Part shown: positions 17,218 through 26,731 of the stretch, one piece after another | How the letters are laid out: every line of letters starts with the position of its first letter | How positions within the stretch are numbered: position 1 is the stretch's first letter | Assembly (NCBI RefSeq): GCF_000967545.1 | Contig: NZ_JXXV01000003.1 | Coordinates: 1 to 64,000, forward strand | Origin: Vibrio galatheae | GTDB taxonomy: Bacteria; Pseudomonadota; Gammaproteobacteria; Enterobacterales; Vibrionaceae | Reading direction: 5' to 3' | DNA length: 64,000 nt | Made by a program: the position numbers and the translations under genes | The notes under the pieces: generated by a model | Seen by the model: the letters and a program-made list of their open reading frames with translations, nothing else | Told to the model about the DNA's origin: nothing | Database searches by the model: none

Positions 17218-18777
17218 ATGAGTAACCAAGCGATTAAAAATGCGCCGTCACCAAAGTCGAGAGGGATGGACCGCTTTTTAAATTTTATTGAACGAGCAGG
17301 GAACAAAATTCCTGATCCAGCGCTGCTGTTTTTTTGGGCGTTAGTTATTGTTTGGGTTTCGTCAGCGTTGCTGTCAAATGTGTCATTCGACTTGCTAAAC
17401 CCAAGAACAGGTGCGCCTCTTGAGGTGACTAATCTGTTGACCGGCAATGCTCTGGCGAGCTTTTTAGCCAATATGACCACCACATTCACCAGCTTTGCCC
17501 CACTTGGTATCGTATTGGTGGCGATGCTAGGTGTTGGTGTGGCTGACTCTTCAGGCTTTATTACTACTGGCCTTAAGAAAATGCTTAAGTTCACGCCGGA
17601 TAAATTGATTACACCTGTGCTTATTCTTGTGGCTATTGTTTCACACACGGCTGCTGATGCAGGTTATGTATTGGTTATTCCTCTGGGGGGGATCATTTTC
17701 CATGCCGCAGGTCGTCACCCACTGGCGGGTATTGCTGCTGCCTTTGCTGGCGTTTCCGGTGGCTTTTCCGCTAACTTTATTCCAGCAGGTATTGATCCCT
17801 TGCTAGCGGGTTTCACGCAAACCGCGGCTCATGTGCTTGACCCTAGCTATCAGGTTAATCCACTATCGAATATCTTCTTTACCGGCCTTTCTTCAATCTT
17901 AATCGTTGCTATCGGTTGGTATGTGACAGAGAAAGTGATCGAACCGCGTTTAGCGAGTGTAGAAATCGACGAAGATGCGGAAGAGGCACCTGAAATGGGG
18001 ACGTTTACTGATCTAGAGTCAAAAGCGTTCCGCTATGCAGGTTGGTCGATGATGGTGGGTATTGCTGCGTTAGTATTCGCGCTGTTACTTGAAACATCAG
18101 CACAGCGCTCTCCTAGTGGCGAAATCACTGCTTTTGATGCGCCGATCATGAAGTCGATTGTGCCATTGATTTTCATCCTATTTATCATTCCGGGTGTGGT
18201 TTACGGCCGCGTTGCAGGTACGTTTAAAAGTAGTGATGACGTGATTAAAGCCATGGGCACGACAATGTCAGGCATGGGCGCTTACATCGTGATGTCGTTT
18301 TTCTGTGCTCAGTTCTTGGCGGCGTTCGGTCAATCAAATATCGGTACTATGTTAGCGCTATATGGTGCGGAAGGTTTGAAAGCGATGAACCTGCCTGGTC
18401 AAGCGACTATCGTCGGTATGGTTCTATTAGTGGCGATGGTCAACCTACTGGTTGGTTCTGCATCTGCTAAGTGGGCATTGATTGGTCCAATCCTAGTACC
18501 TATGCTGATGGCCGTCGGTATTTCTCCTGAGTTGTCTCAAGCGGCTTACCGTGTTGGTGACTCTGTATCGAACATTATCTCTCCAATGATGGTGTTCTTC
18601 CCGCTGATCGTCGTTTACTGTCAGAGATACATTAAATCGGCAGGTATCGGTACGCTTGCCTCGCTGATGATGCCTTACTCAATTGCGATGCTTGTTGGTT
18701 GGACACTGTTCCTACTCGCTTACTGGGCATTGGGCATTCCTCTTGGTATCCAAGCGCCATACACGTACAGCATGTAA
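17218..18777 (+). CDS. AbgT-family transporter
   Basis: A 519-residue inner-membrane protein of the AbgT (p-aminobenzoyl-glutamate transporter) family, with about 11-13 hydrophobic segments. Family marks are the N-terminal RFLNFIERAGNKIPDPALLFFW, the central SHTAADAGYVLVIPLGG and GGFSANFIPAGIDPLL, and the C-terminal SASAKWALIGPILVPMLM with GDSVSNIISPMM. Members either import aminobenzoyl-glutamate for folate salvage or, in Neisseria (MtrF) and Alcanivorax (YdaH), export sulfonamide-type antimetabolites. No abg peptidase genes are adjacent, so the substrate is open. ATG follows ATGGAGTTACC. A terminator follows. Confidence 0.93.
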   Translation: MSNQAIKNAPSPKSRGMDRFLNFIERAGNKIPDPALLFFWALVIVWVSSALLSNVSFDLLNPRTGAPLEVTNLLTGNALASFLANMTTTFTSFAPLGIVLVAMLGVGVADSSGFITTGLKKMLKFTPDKLITPVLILVAIVSHTAADAGYVLVIPLGGIIFHAAGRHPLAGIAAAFAGVSGGFSANFIPAGIDPLLAGFTQTAAHVLDPSYQVNPLSNIFFTGLSSILIVAIGWYVTEKVIEPRLASVEIDEDAEEAPEMGTFTDLESKAFRYAGWSMMVGIAALVFALLLETSAQRSPSGEITAFDAPIMKSIVPLIFILFIIPGVVYGRVAGTFKSSDDVIKAMGTTMSGMGAYIVMSFFCAQFLAAFGQSNIGTMLALYGAEGLKAMNLPGQATIVGMVLLVAMVNLLVGSASAKWALIGPILVPMLMAVGISPELSQAAYRVGDSVSNIISPMMVFFPLIVVYCQRYIKSAGIGTLASLMMPYSIAMLVGWTLFLLAYWALGIPLGIQAPYTYSM

Positions 18778-18800
18778 TTGTTTTATCTAGAATAGATGAC

Positions 18801-18828
18801 AAAGCCTCGCCAAGTTGCGAGGCTTTTT
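18801..18828 (+). terminator. Terminator after the AbgT-family gene
   Basis: AAAGCCTCGC and its partner GCGAGGCTTT form the stem, with a six-base loop and a T-run. Confidence 0.85.
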
Positions 18829-18945
18829 TGTATTGTTCAGTGGTAAGTAACAGCTTGAAACGCACTCAGATGACTCGCTGTTTTGTGATACTCGAAGTGA
18901 CACGTTATACTCTCTTCTTTCCAACATTTGCGATGAGCAATCATA

Positions 18946-19464
18946 GTGTCAACTGAGCAAGATTCCCCACAATTCTCCGAACAAGATCACCACTTTATGC
19001 GCATGGCTATCGAGCTTGCTCAACGAGCAGAAGCTGAAGGTGAAGTGCCAGTCGGCGCTGTGTTAGTAAAGCAAGGTGAAGTGATTGCGCAGGGGTGGAA
19101 CCAGTCGATTGGTGAGCATGACGCTACTGCGCACGCCGAGATGCAAACGTTGCGCAAGGCAGGTCAAGTGCTACAAAATTATCGCCTGCTTGATACGACA
19201 CTTTATGTCACCTTAGAGCCTTGCCCTATGTGTGCCGGGGCTTTGCTTCATAGTCGAGTTAAGCGCATTGTTTTTGGCGCAAGAGATCTCAAAGCAGGTG
19301 CGGCTGGCACGGTATTGAATTTATTCGAACATCAAGCGGCATATCATTATGCGGACGTTGAGCCTGGTTTGCTAGAAGATGAATGTCGGGCTCAGCTACA
19401 AAGCTTTTTCAAACGTCGGCGCAAAGAGCAAAAAGCGAGAAAGGCAGAGAAGAAAGGGGAATGA
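18946..19464 (+). CDS. tadA: tRNA-specific adenosine deaminase TadA
   Basis: A 172-residue zinc deaminase that converts A34 to inosine in tRNA-Arg(ACG). The chosen start is a GTG at 18946; an internal ATG (MRMAIELAQ) is possible, but the longer form matches the family's N-terminal helix. Active-site residues are H63 and catalytic E65 in TAHAEM, and the zinc cysteines C93 and C96 in PCPMC. The Arg/Lys-rich tail (FFKRRRKEQKARKAEKKGE) is long and may aid RNA binding. It is convergent with a small basic gene; a shared hairpin terminator lies between them. Confidence 0.96.
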   Translation: MSTEQDSPQFSEQDHHFMRMAIELAQRAEAEGEVPVGAVLVKQGEVIAQGWNQSIGEHDATAHAEMQTLRKAGQVLQNYRLLDTTLYVTLEPCPMCAGALLHSRVKRIVFGARDLKAGAAGTVLNLFEHQAAYHYADVEPGLLEDECRAQLQSFFKRRRKEQKARKAEKKGE

Positions 19465-19470
19465 GTTTCA

Positions 19471-19504
19471 AGCAAACATCTCGTGAATCGAGGATGTTTG
19501 CTTT
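19471..19504. terminator. Terminator between tadA and the small basic gene
   Basis: AGCAAACATC and GATGTTTGCT form a ten-base stem extended by an inner TCG/CGA. It lies just past both stop codons, so it can serve tadA and the convergent gene. Confidence 0.75.
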
Positions 19505-19510
19505 GTGGAA

Positions 19511-19645
19511 TTATACAGCGATTAACTGCATAAAAGCACGGTGACGTGCAATGACCTTTTTCTTATTGTTGCTAAGCATGCGCTTACGGCGGTTTGCAGC
19601 AACGGTTTTGTTAAGGCGTTTTGACTGCATTTTACGTCTCAGCAT
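19511..19645 (-). CDS. Very basic 44-residue protein of unknown function
   Basis: I do not recognise this protein. It has eight Arg and seven Lys among 44 residues and no Asp or Glu, with motifs LRRKMQSKRLNK, NRRKRML and NNKKKVIARHR, and a short hydrophobic end (MQLIAV). That composition resembles ribosomal or nucleic-acid-binding small proteins, but no family match can be claimed. Support for a real gene is an AGGAAG ribosome site seven bases before the ATG at 19645, preferred codons (CGT, AAA, AAC, GCT), and a terminator right after the stop. A longer frame to 19696 lacks a ribosome site. The leader is rich in inverted repeats. It is convergent with tadA, downstream of divergent mltF. Confidence 0.7.
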   Translation of the reverse strand: MLRRKMQSKRLNKTVAANRRKRMLSNNKKKVIARHRAFMQLIAV

Positions 19646-19680
19646 AAAACAACTTCCTACTATGGTTAAAACTCGAATAA

Positions 19681-19765
19681 TTGCGAACTGTCGCAAAGCC
19701 GACTGATATTTCGACGGTTAACGTCTTATACTCCGACATTGTTACGATTTTAAGAAAGTTCGCAA
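19681..19765 (-). promoter_or_regulatory. Hairpin-rich leader of the small basic gene
   Basis: Three nested inverted repeats are visible: TTGCGA/TCGCAA with an ACTG loop (19681-19696), GACG...CGTC around GGTTAA near 19713-19725, and the distant nine-base pair TTGCGAACT (19681-19689) with AGTTCGCAA (19757-19765). A weak TTAAAA-N17-TATAAG promoter on the minus strand lies within. The first and third pairs share bases and so could be alternative structures. Role inferred only. Confidence 0.4.
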
Positions 19766-19843
19766 GCATTGTTTATCACGCTATTATATTTGGGCTTCGC
19801 CAAAGAAAATCAAGCGCAATCCCCATTCAGATTGCGCTCTGGG

Positions 19844-21391
19844 TTATTCCTCTTCTAACTCTTGTTCCGATTCATTGTCAGCAACGGCTGGTTGCGCAGC
19901 CGAGGCTTCGCTGGCGCTGGATGTGGAAGTTTCAGGGGCTTGAATTACGATCAGGTCGTCCATATTCACTTCATCGTTAGACACAGATTGTTGCTCAACG
20001 TGGCCGATAATACTTTGATAGTAACGGCGAATATTTTCCACATAGTTGCGCGCTTCATCACCACGAGCAAAACCGTAACGCGTTTGGCTGTAATACTTTT
20101 TCTGGCGTAACAAAGGTAGGCGATCTTTGACATCTGACCAAGCATCAGGATTGCCGCCTTGGCGTTTGGTCAGTCGCCTTGCATCCATTACGTGGCCATA
20201 GCCGACGTTATAAGATGCTAGGGCAAACCAAATTTTTTCGTGTTCTTCAATCGAATCAGGGATGCGTTCGACCATGCGGCGTAGATACTCCACCCCTCCA
20301 CGGACGGATTGCTCCGGATCCAAACGGCTGGTGACACCGACACTTTTTGCTGTTGGCAGCGTCAGCATCATCATTCCACGTACACCAGTTGGCGATTTCG
20401 CACGCGGATTCCAGTGCGATTCTTGATACGCTAATGCGGCGACTAAGCGCCAATCAAATTCGTCAGAATATTTCTTAAATAGCGGTGACCACTTAGGCAA
20501 CTTGCTATCCAAAGCACGGATAAATGCGCGCGTATCGACGTAATCGAAACTGCCAATATGACCAATGTACTTTTCTTCCAAAGAGGCTAGGTGACCGGAT
20601 TGGTTTACTGATCCAAAAAACTCAATTAGTAAACCGTACAGGCTTTCATCTTGTGACGGTCGCAACAGCCATGAGATAGGCTGATCTTCGGTCAGCTCAA
20701 ACGCGAGGGCGATATCTGGGTAAATTCGTTGTGAAAGTGAAACCTCGACAGAATCTGCCACAGTGAAACGTAATTCTCCGGTCGAAACGGCTTTCAGCAG
20801 GTCGTTGACATCCGCATTAGGGTCAATGTGGTAAGAGAACTCAGGGTGCGCTTGTTGGACTTCAGCCAAGGTCTTATCGAAGTGAGAGTCACCAACGATG
20901 CTCAGTACGTTTTGGCCTTGGTTCTCTTCAATCAATTCTGGCTGTTTATCAAGTAGCTGCTCCAGATTACGTGGACGCCAACTGCCTTTCTTATACACCA
21001 CCTGCTGGCTGACGTAGTAGTAAGCAGGGCCCGGCCTGAACCGACTTAAACGTTCTGCAGATTGACTTAGTCCAGCGGCAATAATGTCAATTTCGCCTTG
21101 TTCTAAAGCTGGATACAAGCTTGAGATGCGATAGGCGGGTTTCATCTCTAGTTGGACGCCCAATTCATTGGCAAACTCGCGCGCCAGTTCGTAATCGAGA
21201 CCAGCAGGGCCATCGGGACCGATGTAATAGGAGAGTTGATTGTTTAAGGTTCCGACACGTAGCACGCCACGTTCACGTATTTGGTCTAGTTCGCTCTTTG
21301 GCTCTGATTCGATCTGGCAGCCAGACAGCAATAATGCTGTCACAACAAAGGTGAATAGTGACTTAAGCCTTGATAGACAGTGATTTTTCAT
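19844..21391 (-). CDS. mltF: Membrane-bound lytic murein transglycosylase F
   Basis: About 515 residues from the ATG at 21391; an in-frame ATG three codons earlier is equally possible. It is an outer-membrane lipoprotein that cleaves glycan strands in peptidoglycan. The signal peptide ends in lipobox LLSGC. An N-terminal periplasmic solute-binding-type domain (ELDQIRERGVLRVGT ... about residues 40-270) regulates the C-terminal SLT domain, whose catalytic Glu is in the AYQESHWNPRAKSPTGVRG motif near residue 325. The C-terminal 45 residues are acidic and low-complexity. The order tadA-mltF-purL is shared with other vibrios and, for mltF-purL, with E. coli. Confidence 0.97.
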   Translation of the reverse strand: MKNHCLSRLKSLFTFVVTALLLSGCQIESEPKSELDQIRERGVLRVGTLNNQLSYYIGPDGPAGLDYELAREFANELGVQLEMKPAYRISSLYPALEQGEIDIIAAGLSQSAERLSRFRPGPAYYYVSQQVVYKKGSWRPRNLEQLLDKQPELIEENQGQNVLSIVGDSHFDKTLAEVQQAHPEFSYHIDPNADVNDLLKAVSTGELRFTVADSVEVSLSQRIYPDIALAFELTEDQPISWLLRPSQDESLYGLLIEFFGSVNQSGHLASLEEKYIGHIGSFDYVDTRAFIRALDSKLPKWSPLFKKYSDEFDWRLVAALAYQESHWNPRAKSPTGVRGMMMLTLPTAKSVGVTSRLDPEQSVRGGVEYLRRMVERIPDSIEEHEKIWFALASYNVGYGHVMDARRLTKRQGGNPDAWSDVKDRLPLLRQKKYYSQTRYGFARGDEARNYVENIRRYYQSIIGHVEQQSVSNDEVNMDDLIVIQAPETSTSSASEASAAQPAVADNESEQELEEE

Positions 21392-21526
21392 TAAGGGCAT
21401 TCTCGTACTTCCAGTAAGGCATTTATATCAGAGTGTCATAACAAGGCAAGTAGCTAGGTCGTGAAACCTGTTAGCGGACTTTTCTTACCGACAAATCACT
21501 GTATTTTAAATTTGACAAAAAAAATG

Positions 21527-21542
21527 ACGCAAACGGTTGCGC
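21527..21542. promoter_or_regulatory. PurR box upstream of purL
   Basis: ACGCAAACGGTTGCGC matches the PurR consensus ACGCAAACGTTTGCGT at 14 of 16 positions. It lies about 130 bp before the purL start, just downstream of TTGACA (21512-21517) and upstream of TATAAT (21572-21577). The latter two are too far apart to be one promoter. PurR with hypoxanthine or guanine should repress here. Confidence 0.85.
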
Positions 21543-21671
21543 AAACCGTTTCGTCGTAAAAAAAATTACTATATAATGCGCCCGCAACGAAGAGGTGGAA
21601 TTGGTATAAATTCGAACATAGCGAATTTATTCCAATATCACCTTAATCAATTGCATAAGAGACCTAAGCAC

Positions 21672-24600
21672 ATGAGAATTTTTCGTGGCTCCCCAGCTCT
21701 ATCTGAATTTCGTGTTAACAAGCTTCTAGAGCTTTGTCGTGAATTAAGCCTGCCTGTGACTGGCGTTTACGCTGAATTTGCTCACTTTGCTGAACTATCA
21801 GCAGACCTTGACGCTCAAGAAGTCGACAAACTAGAGAAACTTCTGACTTACGGTCCTACAATTGAAGAGCACGAGCCAGAAGGTCTGCTGCTACTTGCGA
21901 CCCCTCGCCCGGGCACTATCTCGCCTTGGTCTTCAAAATCGACCGATATTGCGAACAACTGCGGTCTAGATAAAGTAGTCCGTTTAGAGCGTGGTACTGC
22001 ATATTACATTGAAACGTCTGCGCCACTGAGCGAACTCCAATTGGTTGAACTGAAAGCGATCCTTCATGACCGAATGATGGAAGTGGTGTTTACTGATTTT
22101 GATTCAGCGCAAGCGCTTTTCCAAGTCGCCGATCCTGCACCTGTGGCCGACGTTGACCTGTTAAATGGTGGTCGTGAAGCACTTAACCAAGCAAACGTGA
22201 CGCTTGGTCTTGCTCTAGCCGATGACGAAATCGACTATCTGTACGATGCATTTGTAAACAAACTTGACCGTAACCCAACTGACATAGAGCTAATGATGTT
22301 TGCTCAAGCGAACTCAGAGCACTGTCGTCATAAAATCTTTAATGCGGATTGGACTATCGATGGCGTGAAGCAAGAAAAATCGCTGTTCAAGATGATTAAA
22401 AACACATTTGAAGTGACACCAGACAACGTACTATCTGCATACAAAGATAATGCGGCAGTCATGGTGGGCTCTGATGTTGGCCGTTTCTTCCCAGATCCAC
22501 AAACACGTCAATACGGCTATAACCAAGAGAAAGCGCACATCCTAATGAAGGTGGAAACGCACAACCACCCAACGGCTATTTCCCCATGGCCAGGTGCTTC
22601 TACAGGCTCTGGTGGTGAAATCCGTGACGAAGGCGCGACGGGTATTGGTGGTAAGCCAAAAGCAGGTCTAGTTGGTTTCACAACATCTAACTTACGTATT
22701 CCTGGTTTTGAACAGCCATGGGAAACCGATTTTGGTAAACCAGGTCGCATCGTTACCGCACTCGATATCATGCTCGAAGGCCCATTAGGCGGCGCGGCGT
22801 TTAACAACGAATTTGGTCGTCCAAACCTACTGGGTTACTTCCGTACGTATGAAGAGAAGGTTAACTCTCATGCTGGTGAAGAGATACGTGGTTACCACAA
22901 GCCAATCATGATTGCTGGTGGTATGGGTAACATCCGTGATGAACACGTACAGAAGAAAGAGATCCCAGTGGGTGCAAGCCTAATCGTACTTGGCGGGCCT
23001 GCAATGAATATCGGACTTGGCGGCGGTGCAGCCTCTTCAATGGCGTCTGGTCAATCAGCCGAAGATCTAGATTTCGCATCGGTACAGCGTGAAAACCCAG
23101 AGATGGAACGTCGCTGTCAGGAAGTGATCGACCGCTGTTGGCAGCTTGGTGAGGCTAACCCAATCGCATTTATCCACGATGTTGGTGCTGGTGGTATCTC
23201 TAACGCACTTCCAGAGCTTGTGGATGATGGCGAACGCGGCGGTATCTTCCAATTGCGTGATGTACCAAATGACGAACCGGGTATGAGTCCACTTGAAATC
23301 TGGTGTAATGAATCACAAGAGCGTTACGTTTTGGCTGTTGCGCCGGAAAACATGGACATATTCGATGCCATTTGTAAGCGTGAACGTGCACCATACGCAG
23401 TGGTCGGTGTCGCGACAGAAGAGCGTGAACTGAAACTTGAAGATTCACACTTCGACAACACGCCAATTGATATGCCGATGGACGTGCTTTTAGGTAAAAC
23501 GCCTAAGATGCACCGCGATGCGAAAACACTGAAAGCGAATAACCCAGCAGTTAACCGCGACGGTATAGAGCTAAACGAAGCAGTGGATCGCGTTCTACGC
23601 TTACCAACGGTGGCTGAGAAAACATTCCTTATCACTATCGGTGACCGCACAGTGACAGGTCTTGTCGCACGTGACCAAATGGTTGGCCCTTGGCAGGTTC
23701 CAGTAGCAAACTGCGCTGTTACAGCGGCAAGCTATGACACGTACCACGGTGAAGCGATGTCAATGGGTGAGCGCACGCCAGTTGCGTTACTAGACTTCGG
23801 CGCATCGGCTCGTCTGGCAGTCGGTGAAGCAATCACTAACATTGCTGCGACAAATATCGGTGATATCAAACAGATTAAACTGTCTGCAAACTGGATGTCT
23901 CCAGCAGGTCACCCAGGTGAAGATGCTGGTCTTTACGAAGCGGTGAAAGCGGTTGGTGAAGAGCTATGTCCAGCTCTTGGCCTGACTATTCCTGTGGGTA
24001 AAGACTCAATGTCGATGAAAACCAAGTGGGAAGATAACGGCGAGCAGAAAGAAGTCACGTCGCCACTCTCTCTCATCATTACGGCGTTTGCGCGTGTTGA
24101 AGATGTGCGTAAGACAATTACTCCTCAGTTGCGCACTGACAAAGGAGACACGTCACTCGTTCTTATCGACTTAGGTAACGGTCAAAACCGTCTAGGCGCG
24201 ACAGCATTAGCGCAGGTTTACAAGCAGCTTGGTGATAAGCCAGCAGACGTCGACAACGCAGCACAGCTAAAAGGTTTCTACGAAGGTGTTCAAGCTCTAG
24301 TAGCAAAAGACCAAGTAGTGGCTTACCACGATAAAGGTGATGGTGGTCTATTCGTGACTCTTGCTGAGATGGCATTTGCTGGTCACTGCGGTGTGAAGGC
24401 GAACATTGAAGCGCTAGGTGATGATGCATTTGCAGCACTATTCAACGAAGAGCTAGGCGCGGTACTTCAAGTTAAGAACGAAGATTTAGACACTGTACTT
24501 TCAACGCTTGCTGCAAACGGTCTAGAAGCATGTTCACACGTAATTGGTTCTGTAGAATCATCAGATGATCTAGTGATCACTTCTGGTGATACTGTGGTTA

Positions 24601-25568
24601 TCGAGCGTAACCGTACTGAGCTACGTACTATTTGGGCAGAGACAACGCACAAGATGCAAGGTCTACGTGATAACCCAGCATGTGCTGACCAAGAATTTGA
24701 GGCTAAGAAAGACAACTCGGATCCTGGTCTGAACGTTAAGCTAAGCTATGACGTAAACGAAGACATTGCAGCGCCTTACATCGCGAAAGGTGCGAAGCCT
24801 AAGATGGCGATTCTGCGTGAGCAGGGCGTGAACTCGCATGTAGAAATGGCAGCTGCCTTTGATCGCGCTGGTTTTGAAGCAACCGACATTCATATGAGCG
24901 ATATCCTAACGGGTCAAGCGGCTCTAGAAGATTACCAAGGTCTAGTAGCTTGTGGTGGCTTCTCTTACGGTGACGTACTAGGTGCGGGTGAAGGTTGGGC
25001 GAAGTCTATCTTGTTTAACGAGCAGGCGCGTAACCAGTTTGAAGGTTTCTTCCAGCGTAAAGATACGTTCTCACTCGGTGTGTGTAACGGCTGTCAGATG
25101 CTATCAAACCTGAAAGAGTTAATCCCAGGTGCAGACCTGTGGCCACGTTTCGTTCGCAACGAATCAGAACGTTTTGAAGCTCGTTTCAGTCTAGTCGAAG
25201 TTCAGAAGTCTGACTCTGTATTCTTCGATGGCATGGTAGGTTCTCGTATGCCGATCGCAGTATCTCACGGTGAAGGCCGCGTAGAAGTGCGTGATGCTGA
25301 CCACCTAGCTGCGATTGAAGCCTCAGGTACAGTTGCAGTTCGTTACGTGGACAACCACGGTAACCCAACTCAGCAATACCCGAATAACCCGAACGGTTCA
25401 CCAAACGCAATCACGGGTCTAACGACTCAAGATGGCCGCGTAACTATCATGATGCCACACCCAGAGCGCGTGTTCCGCACAGTAGCGAACTCCTGGTCTC
25501 CAGAAGGTTGGGGCGAGAATGGTGCTTGGATGCGTATGTTCCAAAATGCACGTAAGAATATCGGCTAA
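21672..25568 (+). CDS. purL: Phosphoribosylformylglycinamidine synthase
   Basis: A 1298-residue large-form PurL (FGAM synthase), the fourth step of purine synthesis: FGAR + glutamine + ATP to FGAM. The ATG at 21672 ([13 protein letters not shown]) is the family start; the open frame extends 45 codons upstream through the promoter and PurR box. An N-terminal PurS-like domain (to about 150), linker and two AIRS-type ATP-grasp-like halves ([10 protein letters not shown] near 220; [14 protein letters not shown]) are followed by the class I glutamine amidotransferase domain (from about 1035), with the nucleophile in [10 protein letters not shown] and catalytic HPER near the end. Codons are strongly biased. 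Followed by a terminator. Confidence 0.98.
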   Translation: MRIFRGSPALSEFRVNKLLELCRELSLPVTGVYAEFAHFAELSADLDAQEVDKLEKLLTYGPTIEEHEPEGLLLLATPRPGTISPWSSKSTDIANNCGLDKVVRLERGTAYYIETSAPLSELQLVELKAILHDRMMEVVFTDFDSAQALFQVADPAPVADVDLLNGGREALNQANVTLGLALADDEIDYLYDAFVNKLDRNPTDIELMMFAQANSEHCRHKIFNADWTIDGVKQEKSLFKMIKNTFEVTPDNVLSAYKDNAAVMVGSDVGRFFPDPQTRQYGYNQEKAHILMKVETHNHPTAISPWPGASTGSGGEIRDEGATGIGGKPKAGLVGFTTSNLRIPGFEQPWETDFGKPGRIVTALDIMLEGPLGGAAFNNEFGRPNLLGYFRTYEEKVNSHAGEEIRGYHKPIMIAGGMGNIRDEHVQKKEIPVGASLIVLGGPAMNIGLGGGAASSMASGQSAEDLDFASVQRENPEMERRCQEVIDRCWQLGEANPIAFIHDVGAGGISNALPELVDDGERGGIFQLRDVPNDEPGMSPLEIWCNESQERYVLAVAPENMDIFDAICKRERAPYAVVGVATEERELKLEDSHFDNTPIDMPMDVLLGKTPKMHRDAKTLKANNPAVNRDGIELNEAVDRVLRLPTVAEKTFLITIGDRTVTGLVARDQMVGPWQVPVANCAVTAASYDTYHGEAMSMGERTPVALLDFGASARLAVGEAITNIAATNIGDIKQIKLSANWMSPAGHPGEDAGLYEAVKAVGEELCPALGLTIPVGKDSMSMKTKWEDNGEQKEVTSPLSLIITAFARVEDVRKTITPQLRTDKGDTSLVLIDLGNGQNRLGATALAQVYKQLGDKPADVDNAAQLKGFYEGVQALVAKDQVVAYHDKGDGGLFVTLAEMAFAGHCGVKANIEALGDDAFAALFNEELGAVLQVKNEDLDTVLSTLAANGLEACSHVIGSVESSDDLVITSGDTVVIERNRTELRTIWAETTHKMQGLRDNPACADQEFEAKKDNSDPGLNVKLSYDVNEDIAAPYIAKGAKPKMAILREQGVNSHVEMAAAFDRAGFEATDIHMSDILTGQAALEDYQGLVACGGFSYGDVLGAGEGWAKSILFNEQARNQFEGFFQRKDTFSLGVCNGCQMLSNLKELIPGADLWPRFVRNESERFEARFSLVEVQKSDSVFFDGMVGSRMPIAVSHGEGRVEVRDADHLAAIEASGTVAVRYVDNHGNPTQQYPNNPNGSPNAITGLTTQDGRVTIMMPHPERVFRTVANSWSPEGWGENGAWMRMFQNARKNIG

Positions 25569-25595
25569 TCACTTTGAGCAGATAGATTAAATGTT

Positions 25596-25629
25596 AAGCG
25601 CAGATCGAAAGGTCTGCGCTTTTGTTTTC
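25596..25629 (+). terminator. purL terminator
   Basis: AAGCGCAGA/TCTGCGCTT stem with an eight-base loop, followed by a T-rich run. Confidence 0.85.
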
Positions 25630-25726
25630 TAGGGACTATTCTCTAGGAACTTCTCTCTTTCTATGCTCTAATACCGCGCTTGCCAAGGGATGGCTATATC
25701 CCTCAACAATCCCTTAGGAAATAACT

Positions 25727-26074
25727 ATGTCGAACAATAAAAAATTTGCTATCCGCGTGACCGAAAAGCGTAATGGATGGTGTGCCGAGATTACTCGTCA
25801 AGTGACATCGCGCAAAACATCAGTATCTAAGCGCGAAACAGGCTTTGAAACTGAAGCCGAAGCACAGCAGTGGGCCGAAAAAGAACTTGCTGGTTTCGTA
25901 CAAAATCAAGCTGTGCGTAATGAACGCAAAGGTGAAGCGCGTAAAGTCCGTGCTGAACGCGAAGAGCGTTTAGCACAAGAAGCGGCGGAGAAAAAAGCGC
26001 GTCGTATCGAGCAAGCTAAGCTAGCTGCAGAGGCTGAACTCGACCAAGCCGATGAATTTTTTGACGAAGAGTAA
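25727..26074 (+). CDS. DUF3622-like small charged protein
   Basis: A 115-residue protein. The first 60 residues (FAIRVTEKRNGWCAEITRQVTSRKTSVSKRE, then FETEAEAQQWAEKEL) resemble the DUF3622 family found in marine Gammaproteobacteria (recognised from memory). The second half is a long Glu/Lys/Arg/Ala-rich helix likely to form a coiled coil, ending in an acidic DEFFDEE. Function unknown. It has a good ribosome site (TTAGGAAATAACT) and its own terminator, and stands alone between purL and the convergent DUF4250 gene. Confidence 0.75.
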   Translation: MSNNKKFAIRVTEKRNGWCAEITRQVTSRKTSVSKRETGFETEAEAQQWAEKELAGFVQNQAVRNERKGEARKVRAEREERLAQEAAEKKARRIEQAKLAAEAELDQADEFFDEE

Positions 26075-26090
26075 ATCTCCGTTTGATAAA

Positions 26091-26117
26091 AAACCGCCGA
26101 GTACGGCGGTTTTTTTA
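26091..26117. terminator. Terminator between DUF3622-like and DUF4250 genes
   Basis: AAACCGCCG/CGGCGGTTT stem with an AGTA loop and a T-run on the plus strand; A-runs on the other side let it serve the convergent gene too. Confidence 0.85.
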
Positions 26118-26135
26118 TCACTAAGGCGGAAGCAA

Positions 26136-26327
26136 TCAGCGAAATTGTCCGGCTTCGGCTAGAAAGTCAAAGCCAGCAGTAGCTAGCTTTGTTTCAAGAG
26201 CGGATCTATCAATATCGAAATACGCGACTAGCTTATCAAGATCACCGCCGAAATCGTCACGCAGCTTCATATTAACAATGCTCATCAACATGACTGGATC
26301 CATTGTCTCGAAGTTGGCTAAGTTCAT
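26136..26327 (-). CDS. DUF4250 small protein
   Basis: A 63-residue protein matching the DUF4250 family: [49 protein letters not shown] covers nearly the whole domain. Function unknown; the helix-turn-helix-like arrangement (FDIDRSALETKLATAGF) suggests a small helical bundle. Its ATG overlaps the stop codon of the upstream yaeP gene by one base (TAATG), so the two are translationally coupled. It is convergent with the DUF3622-like gene. Confidence 0.85.
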   Translation of the reverse strand: MNLANFETMDPVMLMSIVNMKLRDDFGGDLDKLVAYFDIDRSALETKLATAGFDFLAEAGQFR

Positions 26328-26533
26328 TACTTATCCTCGAAATCTGAAATCAGTAAATTTGCAGCTGCAAATGCTGCTTTGTCTCGTGCTTCTTTGGGCA
26401 GAGATTCATCCGCAGCAATTTCATTGAGCGCTTTCACTGCGCATGAGATTGCTTGAGGTATGTAGGCTTGGTCGCCACTACCAATTTGCGCGTAAAGCTC
26501 GCGCACCAATTCACAACAGCCGTAGACTTGCAT
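26327..26533 (-). CDS. yaeP: YaeP family (UPF0253) protein
   Basis: A 68-residue protein of the UPF0253/YaeP family: [36 protein letters not shown] and [16 protein letters not shown] align along the length of E. coli YaeP (from memory). All-helical, with no known biochemical function. In E. coli yaeP is linked to rof, which encodes a Rho inhibitor; here its partner is instead a DUF4250 gene, overlapped by one base. Start is the ATG at 26533; the upstream sequence contains TATCGGAGTATAAGCC, a GGAG ribosome site. Confidence 0.88.
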   Translation of the reverse strand: MQVYGCCELVRELYAQIGSGDQAYIPQAISCAVKALNEIAADESLPKEARDKAAFAAANLLISDFEDK

Positions 26534-26686
26534 GGCTTATACTCCGATAAATGATAACTGCTCTCAAATATACACACTCAGATTGATAAACTCAAAGCGT
26601 TGACTTGTTCTAGCGCAAAGCTCTTTCTCAGGTGTATGAAAATCAATCACATCTTCCAATCGATTGTGAGAATTCTACAAAGAAAA

Positions 26687-26710
26687 AGACGAGCCTAAGC
26701 TCGCCTTGTG
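26687..26710 (-). terminator. purN terminator
   Basis: On the minus strand, GGCGAGC-TTAG-GCTCGTC is followed by TTTTTCTTT. It lies 22 bases past the purN stop. Confidence 0.75.
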
Positions 26711-26731
26711 ATTGCATAGTATCTGAGAGCC

